Shown: positions 42,865 to 52,109, counted from the first letter of the stretch. The stretch: DNA of 64,000 bases from Bacteroidales bacterium (GCA_900766825.1 CAAFWU010000056.1:1-64000); one strand, 5' to 3'. The notes: generated by a model not told the origin, from the sequence alone. Numbers and translations: made by a program.

Positions 42865-43785
42865 ATGGAAAAACAAACAACCATAGCAAGTCAGGCCTCG
42901 TTCGAGGGCAAGGGACTTCATACGGGAGCCTACGTACACCTGACCATTAAGCCAGCTCCAGTGGACTTCGGCTTCCAATTCTGCCGCACCGACCTCGAGG
43001 GACGACCCACCTTTGCTGCCTTGGCCACCAGCGTCAACTTTACGCAGCGCGGCACCGTGTTGGCTGGTCCCAACGGCGAGAAGGTCTCCACCATCGAGCA
43101 CCTCATGTCTGCACTCCGTGCCTTGGGGGTCGACAACTGCCTCATTGAACTGGACGGTCCCGAGGTCCCCATTCTCGATGGCTCTGCCAAACCATTTGTC
43201 GAGGCTCTGCGCGCCATGGGGCCTCTTGTTGAGCAAGATGCCGAGCGCCGCTATATGGTTGTGACCCACAAGGTTGTTTACGAAGAGAAGGAAAAAGGTC
43301 TCCGCATAATAGCCCTCCCCGAGGACTATTTCGCCGCCACCGTGAACATAGCCTTCGACGGCTCGCGATGCCTTGGCAACCAGTGGGCACAGCTCGAGGA
43401 TCTGACCTCGGAGTACAACGATGTCTACGACTGCCGCACCTTCGTCTTCCTCCACGAGGTTCAGCCTCTGCTTCAGATGGGGCTCATCAAGGGTGGCGAT
43501 CTTGACAACGCCATTGTTTTTGTAGAGGGCGAGCTAACCCCCGAGCAGCGTGAGGCTCTGGCAAAACAGTTGGGCAAGACCGACATAACCATTCACCCCT
43601 CGGGAGTGCTCAACGACCGCGACCTTAAGTATGCCAACGAGGCCGCACGCCACAAACTTCTCGACTTGGTGGGCGACTTGGCTCTGGTGGGTCGCCCCAT
43701 CAAGGGTCGCATTTTGGCCACTCGTTCGGGTCATGGTTCCAACACCGCCTTTGCCCGTATGCTCATGAGTGAGTTCCCTGCCTAA
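42865..43785 (+). CDS. lpxC: UDP-3-O-acyl-N-acetylglucosamine deacetylase, without FabZ fusion
   Basis: The start at ATG 42865 (MEKQTTIASQASFEGKGLH) gives 306 residues, as long as stand-alone LpxC. The zinc ligands are visible: the His in TIEHLMSALRALGVDN and His/Asp in HKLLDLVGDLALVG. IHPSGVLNDRDLKYANEAAR is the conserved segment just before. In many Bacteroidota the same gene continues into a FabZ dehydratase (about 460 residues). Here the protein stops right after RSGHGSNTAFARMLMSEFPA with no FabZ. It catalyses the committed step of lipid A synthesis. It is separated from lpxA by 123 bp. Confidence 0.95.
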   Translation: MEKQTTIASQASFEGKGLHTGAYVHLTIKPAPVDFGFQFCRTDLEGRPTFAALATSVNFTQRGTVLAGPNGEKVSTIEHLMSALRALGVDNCLIELDGPEVPILDGSAKPFVEALRAMGPLVEQDAERRYMVVTHKVVYEEKEKGLRIIALPEDYFAATVNIAFDGSRCLGNQWAQLEDLTSEYNDVYDCRTFVFLHEVQPLLQMGLIKGGDLDNAIVFVEGELTPEQREALAKQLGKTDITIHPSGVLNDRDLKYANEAARHKLLDLVGDLALVGRPIKGRILATRSGHGSNTAFARMLMSEFPA

Positions 43786-43908
43786 GTGTAAGCTGAGGGG
43801 GCACACCAAGAGACTCAACTCTCGTGCAGATCCCAAATACCTACAACCCAAATCGTTTTCAACGCAGAATCAAATATTTAGACACTCTAAAGACTACATA
43901 AGTATCCG

Positions 43909-44706
43909 ATGAGCTTTCCTACAGATTGCAAAATAAGCAGCATGACCTCTATTGCGCCCACTGCCCAAATTGGTAAAGGTGTTGAGATTGGTCCCTTCGT
44001 AACCATTGAAGATAATGTGGTCATTGGCGACGGCTGCAAGATTATGAATGGCGCCACCATATGCTGGGGTACCCGCATGGGAGCCAACAACCGTGTCTTC
44101 CCCAACGCCGTGATTGGTGCTGTGCCTCAGGACCTTAAGTTCCATGGCGAGGAGACCACGTGCGAGATTGGTGACAACAATACGCTCCGCGAGTGCGTTA
44201 CCATAAACCGTGGCACCGCATCGCGCGGCAAGACCGTGGTGGGCAGCAACAACCTCATCATGGCCTACTGCCATGTAGGGCATGACTGTGTGCTGGGCAA
44301 CAACATCATTGTCTCCAATGCCACCCAGTTCGCTGGCGAGGTTGAGATCAACGACTTTGCTGTCATTGGCGGCGGCTCACTGGTTCATCAGTTCACACGT
44401 GTCGGACGCTACTGCATGGTGCAGGGTGGCACACGTTTTGGCAAAGATGTGCCCCCATATACTCTCATTGGTCGCGAGCCTGCAGCCTTCGAGGGCCTCA
44501 ACATCATCGGTCTCAAGCGCCGCGGATTCACTACCGAGCAGATTACCATGGCTCAGGAGGTCTATCGCTACATCTATTTGAGCAAACTCAATGTGTCGGA
44601 CGCTTTGGCCACCATTGAGCGCGAGATGGAGCAGACCGATTTGGTTAAGGAGATTGTGGACTTTGTTAGAGCCTCTGAGCGCGGCATCATTCGTGGCGCA
44701 CGCTAA
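43909..44706 (+). CDS. lpxA: UDP-N-acetylglucosamine acyltransferase
   Basis: A beta-helix acyltransferase that puts the first acyl chain on UDP-GlcNAc. Hexapeptide repeats start at IAPTAQIGKGVEIGPFV. VPQDLKFHGEETTCEIG, LRECVTINRGT and the catalytic-His region MAYCHVGHDCVLGNN are diagnostic, as is the C-terminal helical part KRRGFTTEQI with SERGIIRGAR. From ATG 43909 it has 265 residues; the ATG at 43942 (MTSIAPTAQIG) gives 254 and agrees better with Bacteroidales relatives. It closes the lpxD-lpxC-lpxA set and is followed by a strong terminator. Confidence 0.94.
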   Translation: MSFPTDCKISSMTSIAPTAQIGKGVEIGPFVTIEDNVVIGDGCKIMNGATICWGTRMGANNRVFPNAVIGAVPQDLKFHGEETTCEIGDNNTLRECVTINRGTASRGKTVVGSNNLIMAYCHVGHDCVLGNNIIVSNATQFAGEVEINDFAVIGGGSLVHQFTRVGRYCMVQGGTRFGKDVPPYTLIGREPAAFEGLNIIGLKRRGFTTEQITMAQEVYRYIYLSKLNVSDALATIEREMEQTDLVKEIVDFVRASERGIIRGAR

Positions 44707-44798
44707 GTCATGGCTCCGCTGGTTTAGATCTTTTCCACTCTCCGCCGACCACACTTCCCGTTAGCAAGGAATAACACAAGATAGAATTAGAATTGGAA

Positions 44799-44849
44799 GC
44801 ATGAGAACGCTTCTGCTTAGGCAGGTAGTGTTCTCATGCCTCTTTTTTT
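44799..44849 (+). terminator. Terminator of the lpx operon
   Basis: GCATGAGAAC (44799-44808) pairs perfectly with GTTCTCATGC (44830-44839), followed by CTCTTTTTTT. It is about 90 bp after lpxA. Confidence 0.88.
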
Positions 44850-44850
44850 G

Positions 44851-44858
44851 TATATTTG
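44851..44858 (+). promoter_or_regulatory. Candidate -7 promoter box after the lpx terminator
   Basis: TATATTTG fits TAnnTTTG; no TTG sits at the usual -33 distance. It would give a leader of about 80 nt before the GTG at 44945 and supports that downstream start. Confidence 0.4.
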
Positions 44859-44944
44859 TTAAAAATGAATCACAAAGGATTACATACTGGCAATCTGAAA
44901 ATTTGAACCACCAGTTTTCCAATAACCACAAAACGAGCCGCAAC

Positions 44945-45733
44945 GTGAGCAAGCTTGGAGATTTGATAGACCGAGTGATGGACCTATACGACGGTCTGAT
45001 GCAGAAGGCATTGGGCATAGGATGGCTGCGAGCCTACTATTCCGACCCCATGGTGTTTGTGCGCCATGTGGCACAAAAGTATATGAGTGGCACAACTCTA
45101 ACAGCCGAACAGGAAGAGCAGGTGGCAGCCGAAGGCTTCGTACCTCTTTTGGGCAAAGAGGAGGTGCAACGCATAGCCAAAAAATTGACTCGTAAACATG
45201 CATGGCATGTAGGCATAATGACTTTTCTCTGCTCGTTGCCCCAAAACTGGGTCATGTGGCCACTCTTTGTGGTGGACATAGTCTACTTCCAAAAAGAGGT
45301 CTTTCTGCTCACGCAGGAGATGGAGATACTCTTTGGTAAGACGCGCACTAAGCGGGACTACACATCGTTGGCTGCCGTGGCCGTTAAGATGGGGGGCACC
45401 CAGATGAAGCAGAAAGCTGTGGGGTGGGTAAAACGTGGTGCTGGCAAAGGGATGCGCATGGCTCTGGAGTATGGCTCCAAAGTATTCCGCGGCTCGCTGC
45501 AAGTGCTCGTGCGTCAGGCTCTTAAATGGATTGGTGTGGTTGGAGCGCGCGACCTTATTGATGTTGCCATTGATATGGTTGTATACATCTGCACATCTTT
45601 CATTGCTGGCATGGTATCCTATTGGCTCTTTATACCCATGGGCAATAGGTTGCTTCGAGACCTAATGGCAGAAGATGGCGAAGTGAAAGAGGTTTTATGT
45701 GAAGAGGGAATTGGGGCAGGTAATGGACGATAG
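44945..45733 (+). CDS. Uncharacterised membrane-associated protein
   Basis: The open frame reaches back to 44801, but that ATG lies inside the lpxA terminator hairpin. I therefore place the start at the GTG at 44945 (VSKLGDLIDRVMDLYDG), giving 262 residues. It contains helical segments, a hydrophobic region (FLCSLPQNWVMWPLFVVDIV), a basic stretch around VGWVKRGAGKGMRM, and a C-terminal hydrophobic region (IDMVVYICTSFIAGMVSYWL). The layout is reminiscent of EcsC-like proteins, but I cannot confirm this. It stands alone between the lpx operon and a nuclease pseudogene. Confidence 0.65.
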   Translation: MSKLGDLIDRVMDLYDGLMQKALGIGWLRAYYSDPMVFVRHVAQKYMSGTTLTAEQEEQVAAEGFVPLLGKEEVQRIAKKLTRKHAWHVGIMTFLCSLPQNWVMWPLFVVDIVYFQKEVFLLTQEMEILFGKTRTKRDYTSLAAVAVKMGGTQMKQKAVGWVKRGAGKGMRMALEYGSKVFRGSLQVLVRQALKWIGVVGARDLIDVAIDMVVYICTSFIAGMVSYWLFIPMGNRLLRDLMAEDGEVKEVLCEEGIGAGNGR

Positions 45734-45807
45734 GCATGTAAGTATGCCTTAATCAAATACTATGTTTTCGCAAATTCATTATAGTAAGTGTTTATATACC
45801 CCCATAA

Positions 45808-46648
45808 ATGAATAATATTGAAGCAAGAGAGGGCCGTCTGTTTGAACAGATATCCAAACTGATTGATGAGGCCCACAAACATGTAAAGTCAGTTGTTAAT
45901 ACTGCAATGGTTTACACCTATTATAGTGTGGGTAAATATATTGTGGAGGATGAACAACAAGGTTACGAACGTGCTGCCTATGGCAAGAGCATATTGAAAG
46001 GGCTTTCTGAAAAGCTTACTGACAGATATGGCAAAGGCTGGTCGGTAGAAACACTAACCAAATGTAGGAAGTTTTATTTGGCTTATGGAATTTCGTCTGC
46101 ACCGCAGACGAAATCATCGTCGGTGGAAATTGTCCGCAATGCAGACGAATTACCTACCTTTACCTTATCTTGGAACCACTATCTATTCTGAGACAAATTT
46201 GGAAAATGCCATCATCAGCAAGATGCAGCAGTTCTTGCTCGAACTTGGCAAGGGTTTTCTTTTTGAAGCCAGACAGAAGAAATTTACATTTGACGAGGAC
46301 CATTACTTTGTCGATTTGGTTCTTTACAACCGACTGCTTCAATGCTATGTTCTCATTGATCTTAAAATAGGCAAGCTAACCCATCAAGATCTGGGGCAGA
46401 TGCAGATGTACGTTAACTATTACGACCGCCATATGAAGCAGGAGTTCGAGAAACCGACCATAGGAATTCTGCTCTGTCGTGAGAAGAACGATGCCTTAGT
46501 TGAACTGACCTTGCCCAAGGATGCCAATATATATGCGTCGGCCTACCAACTTTACCTTCCCGACAAAGCTCTTCTGCAGGCCAAGGTAAAAGAGTGGATC
46601 GATGAGTTTGAAGAGGGGGAAGCGCAGCGAAAAATTTTGGATGAATAA
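45808..46648 (+). pseudogene. DUF1016 (YhcG-type PD-(D/E)XK nuclease) gene broken by an internal deletion
   Basis: The first frame (45808-46191) encodes the DUF1016 N-terminal domain: VVNTAMVYTYYSVGKYIVE, YGKSILKGLSEKLTDRYGKG, LPTFTLSWNHYL, then a stop. Homology resumes in another frame from about 46184 (YSETNLENAIISKMQQFLL) with the nuclease domain FDEDHYFVDLVLYNRLLQCY, VLIDLKIGKLTHQDLGQMQM, YVNYYDRHMKQ. Intact proteins have about 75-80 residues between these blocks, so a deletion with frameshift near 46180-46190 inactivated the gene. The D and (D/E)xK residues of the nuclease core remain readable. Confidence 0.85.
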
Positions 46649-46685
46649 AAGGTGAAGCATACCCCAAAATAACATACAGCAAAAG

Positions 46686-46719
46686 AAAAGACGAGGCAAT
46701 TATGTGTGCCTCGTCTTTT
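46686..46719. terminator. Bidirectional terminator between DUF1016 remnant and GH97
   Basis: AAAAGACGAGGCA (46686-46698) and TGCCTCGTCTTTT (46707-46719) pair over 13 bp with an 8-nt loop. GTCTTTTTTTG follows on the plus strand and T-rich sequence on the minus strand. Confidence 0.88.
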
Positions 46720-46760
46720 GTCTTTTTTTGTGGGAGGTCTTAGGTCTATTCCGCCCCTCG

Positions 46761-48848
46761 TTATTTGTTCATAATCACAAAACCTCCGTTGGGCAGAATG
46801 CTAAGCTGCTTAGTGGTTTTCTTGTTCATTGATAGGCTCTTTTGCTCCGTCTGGCGGATACGCTCGGCATCGGGCTGCCCATCTGTTATAAGAGTTAGCG
46901 ATTCGCCTTGGGCAAAAGGCAGTTGGATGCTCTCCAACTTAATCTCTTGGTCGGTGGCGTTTACGGCTGCCACATACCATGTGTCGGCATGTCGGCGAGC
47001 CATGACCACATATTCACCTGGCGTGCCTGCCAAAATCTGAGTCTCGTCCCATGTGGTGGGCACTGAGCGGAGGAAGTTCATGCAGACCTCGGGAGCATCG
47101 GTTAGGTTGTTGGGTGCCAAAGCAAAGAACTGCACTGGGTTTTGGAATAGCACGGCTGTGGCAATGGAGAAGGCATCTGTGGTTTTGCGAACATTGCCCC
47201 TCTTATTGTCGCGGTGCATATGGCGATTCATAAACGAGCCACCGAATTCCATACAACCCACTGCATTGCGAATGAAGGGGTGCAGTGTGGCACAGAGTGC
47301 CTCGGTGTCGCAGAAGTGCTGGTCGAAGATTAGGTTCTCAGATGCCAAAACGGCTTCGGAGCCAACGTAGTTGGGGTACATGCGTTCCCAGCCGCGGGGC
47401 AATGTGGCACCATGGAACACCACCGTGAGGCCAGCATCGTCGGCATCGGAGAGTATGTCCTCATAAAGACGCATGGTCTCTTGTTTATCGCCACCAAAGA
47501 AGTCGACCTTTATGCCCTTGGCGCCTATGCTCTTGAGCCAACGCATCTCGGCCTTGCGCACCGAGGCGCGGCACATCAGATTCGTAGGACCCTGAACAAT
47601 GTCGTTCCACCAGCCCGACGATGAGTACCAAACAACCAAGTTAACACCCTTGCTCTGAGCGTAGGCACTTAGGCGTTCCATTCCTTCGCGGCCAATGTTG
47701 GTGTCCCACCAGTTGTCCACCAAAACGTACTGATAGCCCAGCGATTGAGCCATGTCAATAAACGTCCGCTGGTCCTTCTCGTTTATGCTGCCATCTTGCC
47801 ACAAGATCCAACTCCAGGTGCCCTTGCCATAGCTGTACTCATGGGCCGATTGCCATTGAGGTTCCACCACATCCCACGTTATGGTGCTCAGAGCAGCCTC
47901 GCCAGCCGTGGTGCCCAACGATATGGTGCGCCAAGGGGTTGCGGCGGGCAATGCCACAGCGGGTTCGGCATTGCCGTTGCCGTTGTTCTCTTGTGGCATA
48001 GGGTAGGCAATGCGGTAGGCCCCATCCTGATAGTCGCTTAGGTGCGATGCGCAGTAGAGGCTGTTGACGCCCGTCTCGCTCACCAAGGCCCATATGGCTG
48101 CATTTGTTTGGGTGTCAGCCTTTTTCTGTTTCTTGGCTGAGGTCTGTGCCTCTGCTTTTGAGGCAACCTTGAAGAGGCAAGGGAATGTATAGCCCTGACC
48201 GAACTTGCTGGGTGTCTCCATAGGCTTGTTCAGCAGATACTCCTCTTCGTAGGATGGCTTGGTGCGTTTCCATCCAATCATGGCTTCGCTCTGCGGGCAG
48301 AGATATGTTGTGGTCTGGCTTGGGAAGCGGAACTCGGTGGCTTCGGAGAGGATGCGGAGACTGCCGCGTTCGCCCTGCGCCCCCTTGGGGTGAGGAATGA
48401 GGTAACGAAGCGCAACGGCGTTGTCCTCGACCACAAACTCTATGCCCAATGGCATATGCTCGGAACCACTGGCCCAGACGGTGGTGCGCGTGGCACTGAG
48501 GTCCACGTGGCTCTGTTTTATTTTGTCCAGGTCATACTTGATGCTCTCCGTTCGGTTGCCAACCACACTGTCTATGGTCATATGGTTGCAGAAGTTCCAA
48601 ACGTCGGAAACGAGACCGAGGCGAGCGTTGGCAATGACTTGCTCGTTGGCGTAGTTTAGCGTGTAGACAAGGACATTATCTTTGTCGCTGACGGTGACAA
48701 CTGTCTCTCCATTAGGACTTTTGATTTCGTGAGTCCGTGCGTCCTGAGCCATGGCTTGTGTGCCCATAATGCTGCTAAGTGCCACAACAATGCAAGCCCA
48801 GACCCCTCGTGGGGGCGCCGACGTTAACTCTCTTACTCTCTTTTTCAT
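46761..48848 (-). CDS. Glycoside hydrolase family 97 (alpha-glycosidase)
   Basis: A 695-residue periplasmic enzyme with a signal peptide (SSIMGTQAMAQ). The N-terminal beta-sandwich (EIKSPNGETVVTVSDKDN, WNFCNHMTIDSVVGN) leads to a TIM barrel: GTWSWILWQDGSINEKDQRT, YVLVDNWWDTNIGREG, GIKVDFFGGDKQETMRLYED and SENLIFDQHF, then a C-terminal beta domain. The Asp in IKVDFFGGD is at the place of the nucleophile in retaining GH97 enzymes, which include alpha-galactosidases, rather than the inverting SusB type; this is from memory of the family. It likely releases alpha-linked sugars from oligosaccharides. No susC or susD is adjacent. Confidence 0.88.
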   Translation of the reverse strand: MKKRVRELTSAPPRGVWACIVVALSSIMGTQAMAQDARTHEIKSPNGETVVTVSDKDNVLVYTLNYANEQVIANARLGLVSDVWNFCNHMTIDSVVGNRTESIKYDLDKIKQSHVDLSATRTTVWASGSEHMPLGIEFVVEDNAVALRYLIPHPKGAQGERGSLRILSEATEFRFPSQTTTYLCPQSEAMIGWKRTKPSYEEEYLLNKPMETPSKFGQGYTFPCLFKVASKAEAQTSAKKQKKADTQTNAAIWALVSETGVNSLYCASHLSDYQDGAYRIAYPMPQENNGNGNAEPAVALPAATPWRTISLGTTAGEAALSTITWDVVEPQWQSAHEYSYGKGTWSWILWQDGSINEKDQRTFIDMAQSLGYQYVLVDNWWDTNIGREGMERLSAYAQSKGVNLVVWYSSSGWWNDIVQGPTNLMCRASVRKAEMRWLKSIGAKGIKVDFFGGDKQETMRLYEDILSDADDAGLTVVFHGATLPRGWERMYPNYVGSEAVLASENLIFDQHFCDTEALCATLHPFIRNAVGCMEFGGSFMNRHMHRDNKRGNVRKTTDAFSIATAVLFQNPVQFFALAPNNLTDAPEVCMNFLRSVPTTWDETQILAGTPGEYVVMARRHADTWYVAAVNATDQEIKLESIQLPFAQGESLTLITDGQPDAERIRQTEQKSLSMNKKTTKQLSILPNGGFVIMNK

Positions 48849-48870
48849 AGGTTGATATGCTTAGTGAGAC

Positions 48871-48916
48871 AAAAAAACACGATGAACAAGAGGAAGTATG
48901 CTCGGTGTTCATCGTG
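48871..48916 (-). terminator. Terminator of aroA
   Basis: CACGATGAAC (48878-48887) and GTTCATCGTG (48907-48916) pair perfectly. On the minus strand the hairpin is followed by TTTTTTT (plus-strand 48871-48877). It lies about 56 bp past the aroA stop. Confidence 0.85.
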
Positions 48917-48971
48917 CCTATGTTAATGTATGCTTATGAGTTGAGACTTAATGTTTTAGTCCCAAAATGTT

Positions 48972-50210
48972 TTAGCACTCTTCTATGCTAAAGCCAACGC
49001 TGCGGAGGTGGTCCCAGAACTTAGGGTATGACTTTGACACCACTGCTGGGTCGGCAATGGAGACCACCTTGTGGCGCAGAGCTGCGGGCGCAAAGGCCAT
49101 GGCCATACGGTGATCCTTGTAGGTCTCAATGGGTTTGCCCTCGGTGGCGTGGCATGTGGTGCCGTCCCACACCAGCGTCTCGTCGCCATAGGGCTCCTGA
49201 TGGGCTCGAACCACGTAGCCAATTTTGCGGAGTTCGTTCTCCAAAGCTGCCAAACGGTCGGTCTCCTTGATGCGGAGCGAGCGCAGACCACTGAGTTTAT
49301 AGGGCACCCCGAGCAGGCAGCAGAGCACAGCAAAGGTTTGTGCCAAATCGGGTTGGTTAACAAAGTCGTAGTCAAAATGCTTGGGCAGGTTGCCACTGGA
49401 TGTTATCAGAACGCCCTTGTTGTTGTAGGTTGTCGACACTCCCAAAGGTTCGGCAATGCGCGCCACGGCACTGTCTCCTTGGGCACTATCTTCGTCCAGA
49501 CCCAAGAGTTGAACCGACGAGCCTGGTTGCAGAGCCACCATGGCGTACCAATAGGATGCGGCGCTCCAGTCTCCCTCAACGCTCATTTGTTTATAGGTGT
49601 AGCCCCCCTCGCGAACGGCAATCACGCCGCTGCTCCAGCTAACCTCGGCCCCAAAGAGGCGCATAAGGCGCATGGTCATGAGGATGTAGGGGGTGCTAAT
49701 AATCTCGCCCTCAAGGGTTATGGACAGACCGCCCTGCAGGGTGGGGCCAATCATCATAAGGGCCGATATGTATTGGCTGCTCACGTTGCCAGGTAGGGTC
49801 AAGTGTCCGCCTGCAATATGTCCGCCCTCGATGGCCAAAGGAGGAAAGCCCTCGTGACCCAAGTAGTCCACCTTGGCGCCAAGTTCGCGCAGTGCCTCCA
49901 CCAGCAAGCCAATGGGGCGCTGAAGCATACGGGCCGAACCCGTTATCTCGTGTCTCCCCGATACTGTGGCCAAGTAGGCCGTGAGGAAACGCATCGATGT
50001 GCCAGCAGCTCCCACATCAACGTGGCTGAGGTCGGAGTCTAAAGCCTTGAGCATCACCGCCGTGTCGTCGGAATCTGAGAGATCGGAGGGGCGGCTCTGA
50101 GACCCGCAAAGGGCCGAGAGGAGCAAGAGACGGTTGCTTATGCTTTTCGACGTGGGGAGTTGTATGGTGCCCGACAAAGTTGCCGGTGGCTTAACAATAT
50201 ATGTGTTCAT
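48972..50210 (-). CDS. aroA: 3-phosphoshikimate 1-carboxyvinyltransferase (EPSP synthase)
   Basis: A 412-residue enzyme of the shikimate pathway that joins PEP to shikimate-3-phosphate. QLPTSKSISNRLLLLSAL has the substrate-binding K-S-x-S-x-R. GNVSSQYISALMMIGP, the central DWSAASYWYAM and the C-terminal LRIKETDRLAALENELRKIG complete the signatures. ETYKDHRMAMAFAPAAL lies near the end. It is slightly shorter than E. coli AroA (427). It follows aroB by 54 bp on the same strand, so the two are probably co-transcribed. Confidence 0.94.
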   Translation of the reverse strand: MNTYIVKPPATLSGTIQLPTSKSISNRLLLLSALCGSQSRPSDLSDSDDTAVMLKALDSDLSHVDVGAAGTSMRFLTAYLATVSGRHEITGSARMLQRPIGLLVEALRELGAKVDYLGHEGFPPLAIEGGHIAGGHLTLPGNVSSQYISALMMIGPTLQGGLSITLEGEIISTPYILMTMRLMRLFGAEVSWSSGVIAVREGGYTYKQMSVEGDWSAASYWYAMVALQPGSSVQLLGLDEDSAQGDSAVARIAEPLGVSTTYNNKGVLITSSGNLPKHFDYDFVNQPDLAQTFAVLCCLLGVPYKLSGLRSLRIKETDRLAALENELRKIGYVVRAHQEPYGDETLVWDGTTCHATEGKPIETYKDHRMAMAFAPAALRHKVVSIADPAVVSKSYPKFWDHLRSVGFSIEEC

Positions 50211-50264
50211 GAGTGAATGTAGTGGGGTGGGGGGGAGTGAGTGGGGTTACGAAACAAAAGTATG

Positions 50265-51353
50265 TTAGCACACCTCCCTACAGAGATTGCGGAACTCGTC
50301 CAGTATGCGAGCCAAGTGGTTCTCGTCGGCCGTCTGGTTCACCAGCACCTCGCCAAGTTCGGGCAGCAGGGTGAAGTTTATTTGGGCACCATCGTTCTTT
50401 TTGTCGTGGTGCATGAGCTCCATAAGTTCGGCCGTTGGGGCGTCTATCGACGTTGGCATGCCATAGAGGGCCAATATCTTACGTCCAACCGTCAAAGCCT
50501 TGTTGGCATCCAAACCAACCACGTCGCGGCTCAGCATCAGTTCGCAGACCATGCCGTAGGCCACAGCGAACCCGTGGAGCATGGGTCTATTGTTTCGCAT
50601 GCCCCAGGTCTCAATGGCGTGACCAAAGGTGTGACCAAAGTTGAGTGCCTTGCGCATGCCTCGCTCCGTGGGGTCTATGGTTACAAAATGGTCCTTGATC
50701 ATGATGGAGCGAGCCACCAAATCCTCCAAGTGGGCATAGTTGACGTTGTCGAAGTCCAATGCCAAAAGTTCGTCGAGCTGCGATGCGTCGTGTATCAGAC
50801 TGTGTTTGAGCATCTCGGCAAAGCCCGAGAGAAGGTTGGCTTTGTCCAGCGAGCGGAGGAATAGTCCACTAATGAGCACATGGCTGGCCTTGGAGAAGGT
50901 GCCTATCTCGTTCTTGAGCAACCCGAGGTTCATGCCCGTTTTGCCTCCAAGCGAAGCATCGACCTGCGAGAGCAATGTGGTGGGAATGTTAATGAACTCA
51001 ATGCCGCGCTTGAATGTTGAGGCGCAGAAGCCACCAAGGTCGCATGGCATGCCACCGCCGAGGCATATGAGCAAACTCTTGCGAGTGGCTCCGTGGCTGC
51101 TCAGAAACTCCCAGATGCTGAGAGCCGAGGTGTAGTCTTTGCTCTCGTCCCCATCCTCTATCTCTATGTGGTTCTCTTTTAGGAGTGTGCCTTGCTCAAA
51201 GAGGGGTGTAAGAGATCCGAGGCAGTGCTGTGTGGAGCCTTTGTCGGTGAGCAAATATGTCTGTCGAGGGTCACGGTTTTTGAGTAATTGAATCAAATTG
51301 TCGGCCACGTTGCTGGCCTGATACACGTGACACGCTTCGGATATTGTTTTCAT
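50265..51353 (-). CDS. aroB: 3-dehydroquinate synthase
   Basis: A 362-residue NAD- and metal-dependent enzyme, second step of the shikimate pathway (DAHP to 3-dehydroquinate). The nucleotide-binding LICLGGGMPCDLGGFCAST is followed by INIPTTLLSQVDASLGGKTG. The metal-binding His residues are in ALNFGHTFGHAIETWG, together with the acidic region upstream. It lies 90 bp downstream of a small membrane protein gene and directly upstream of aroA. No promoter with TAnnTTTG was seen. Confidence 0.94.
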   Translation of the reverse strand: MKTISEACHVYQASNVADNLIQLLKNRDPRQTYLLTDKGSTQHCLGSLTPLFEQGTLLKENHIEIEDGDESKDYTSALSIWEFLSSHGATRKSLLICLGGGMPCDLGGFCASTFKRGIEFINIPTTLLSQVDASLGGKTGMNLGLLKNEIGTFSKASHVLISGLFLRSLDKANLLSGFAEMLKHSLIHDASQLDELLALDFDNVNYAHLEDLVARSIMIKDHFVTIDPTERGMRKALNFGHTFGHAIETWGMRNNRPMLHGFAVAYGMVCELMLSRDVVGLDANKALTVGRKILALYGMPTSIDAPTAELMELMHHDKKNDGAQINFTLLPELGEVLVNQTADENHLARILDEFRNLCREVC

Positions 51354-51442
51354 TGAACTGTGTGTTGTTCTTTTGTTATTCTGATCGTTGATTGGCTTGG
51401 TGCCTAAAATGTGCTACCAATGTCAATGTTGGCATTAAATGC

Positions 51443-51916
51443 CTATGCCTTAGCTCTTTGAGGCGCACCCTCTTTAAACTCTTTGAGCCTCTTGATCAAA
51501 GTCTTGCGGGCGCTCGAGTTGACCAGAGTCAAGCCTGCATGTGCATGCTTCTCCATGCCGTTATGCCCCACATAGTCCACACGTATAAAGAAGAATGGCC
51601 AAAGCGTAATGTAATGATAATCAATTAGCCTATTGGCATTTATGCTCCACGTGTGGTTGTGTCCCTTGAGGTTTAGCACTGGTTGGCTGGATATCTCCAC
51701 AAAATCATCTTCTGCCTGCAAAGAGACTTCGCATAGCCCACCAACAAAAGCCACCACCACAACCAAAACAAAGAGTCCCATGAGGAACCAGCGCAGAGGA
51801 TAGAGTCCTCCATCATCGTCAACAAAGGCCATGATGACCAAAATGCCCAGTAAGGCAAACAAAAATTGGAGCACAGCCCTTGAGTATGAGGCCAGAGTGC
51901 GGTTCTGATATTGCAT
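51443..51916 (-). CDS. Small two-span membrane protein
   Basis: A 157-residue protein. Two hydrophobic spans lie near the N-terminus (AVLQFLFALLGILVIMAF and FLMGLFVLVVVVAFVGGL), followed by a beta-rich domain (FVEISSQPVLNLKGHNHTWS, DYHYITLWPFFFIRVDYV) and a basic helical end (ARKTLIKRLKEFKEGAP). The layout recalls small bacterial PH-like/DUF membrane proteins, but I cannot name the family. It is on the same strand as aroB, with a 90-bp gap. Confidence 0.65.
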   Translation of the reverse strand: MQYQNRTLASYSRAVLQFLFALLGILVIMAFVDDDGGLYPLRWFLMGLFVLVVVVAFVGGLCEVSLQAEDDFVEISSQPVLNLKGHNHTWSINANRLIDYHYITLWPFFFIRVDYVGHNGMEKHAHAGLTLVNSSARKTLIKRLKEFKEGAPQRAKA

Positions 51917-52109
51917 ATCTAAGCCAGTGATTTTTATAGAGTTCTGTTCGGTATTCCGTAAGTAGAAGATAAGAGTGTCAGAAACGATGATGCGCAGCGT
52001 CTAGTCCCTTTTTGTTTTGAGCATCTTTAGGTTGTTTGGTTTTCCTTCCCAAAACAATTGCGGTTGGAGACCCCAAGCCAATGTTGGTCTTCAACCTCAA
52101 GAAACCCAA

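Noticed and set aside
44801..44944. Upstream start of the 262-residue membrane-associated protein
   Set aside because: The ATG lies inside the lpxA terminator hairpin and before the likely promoter box at 44851.
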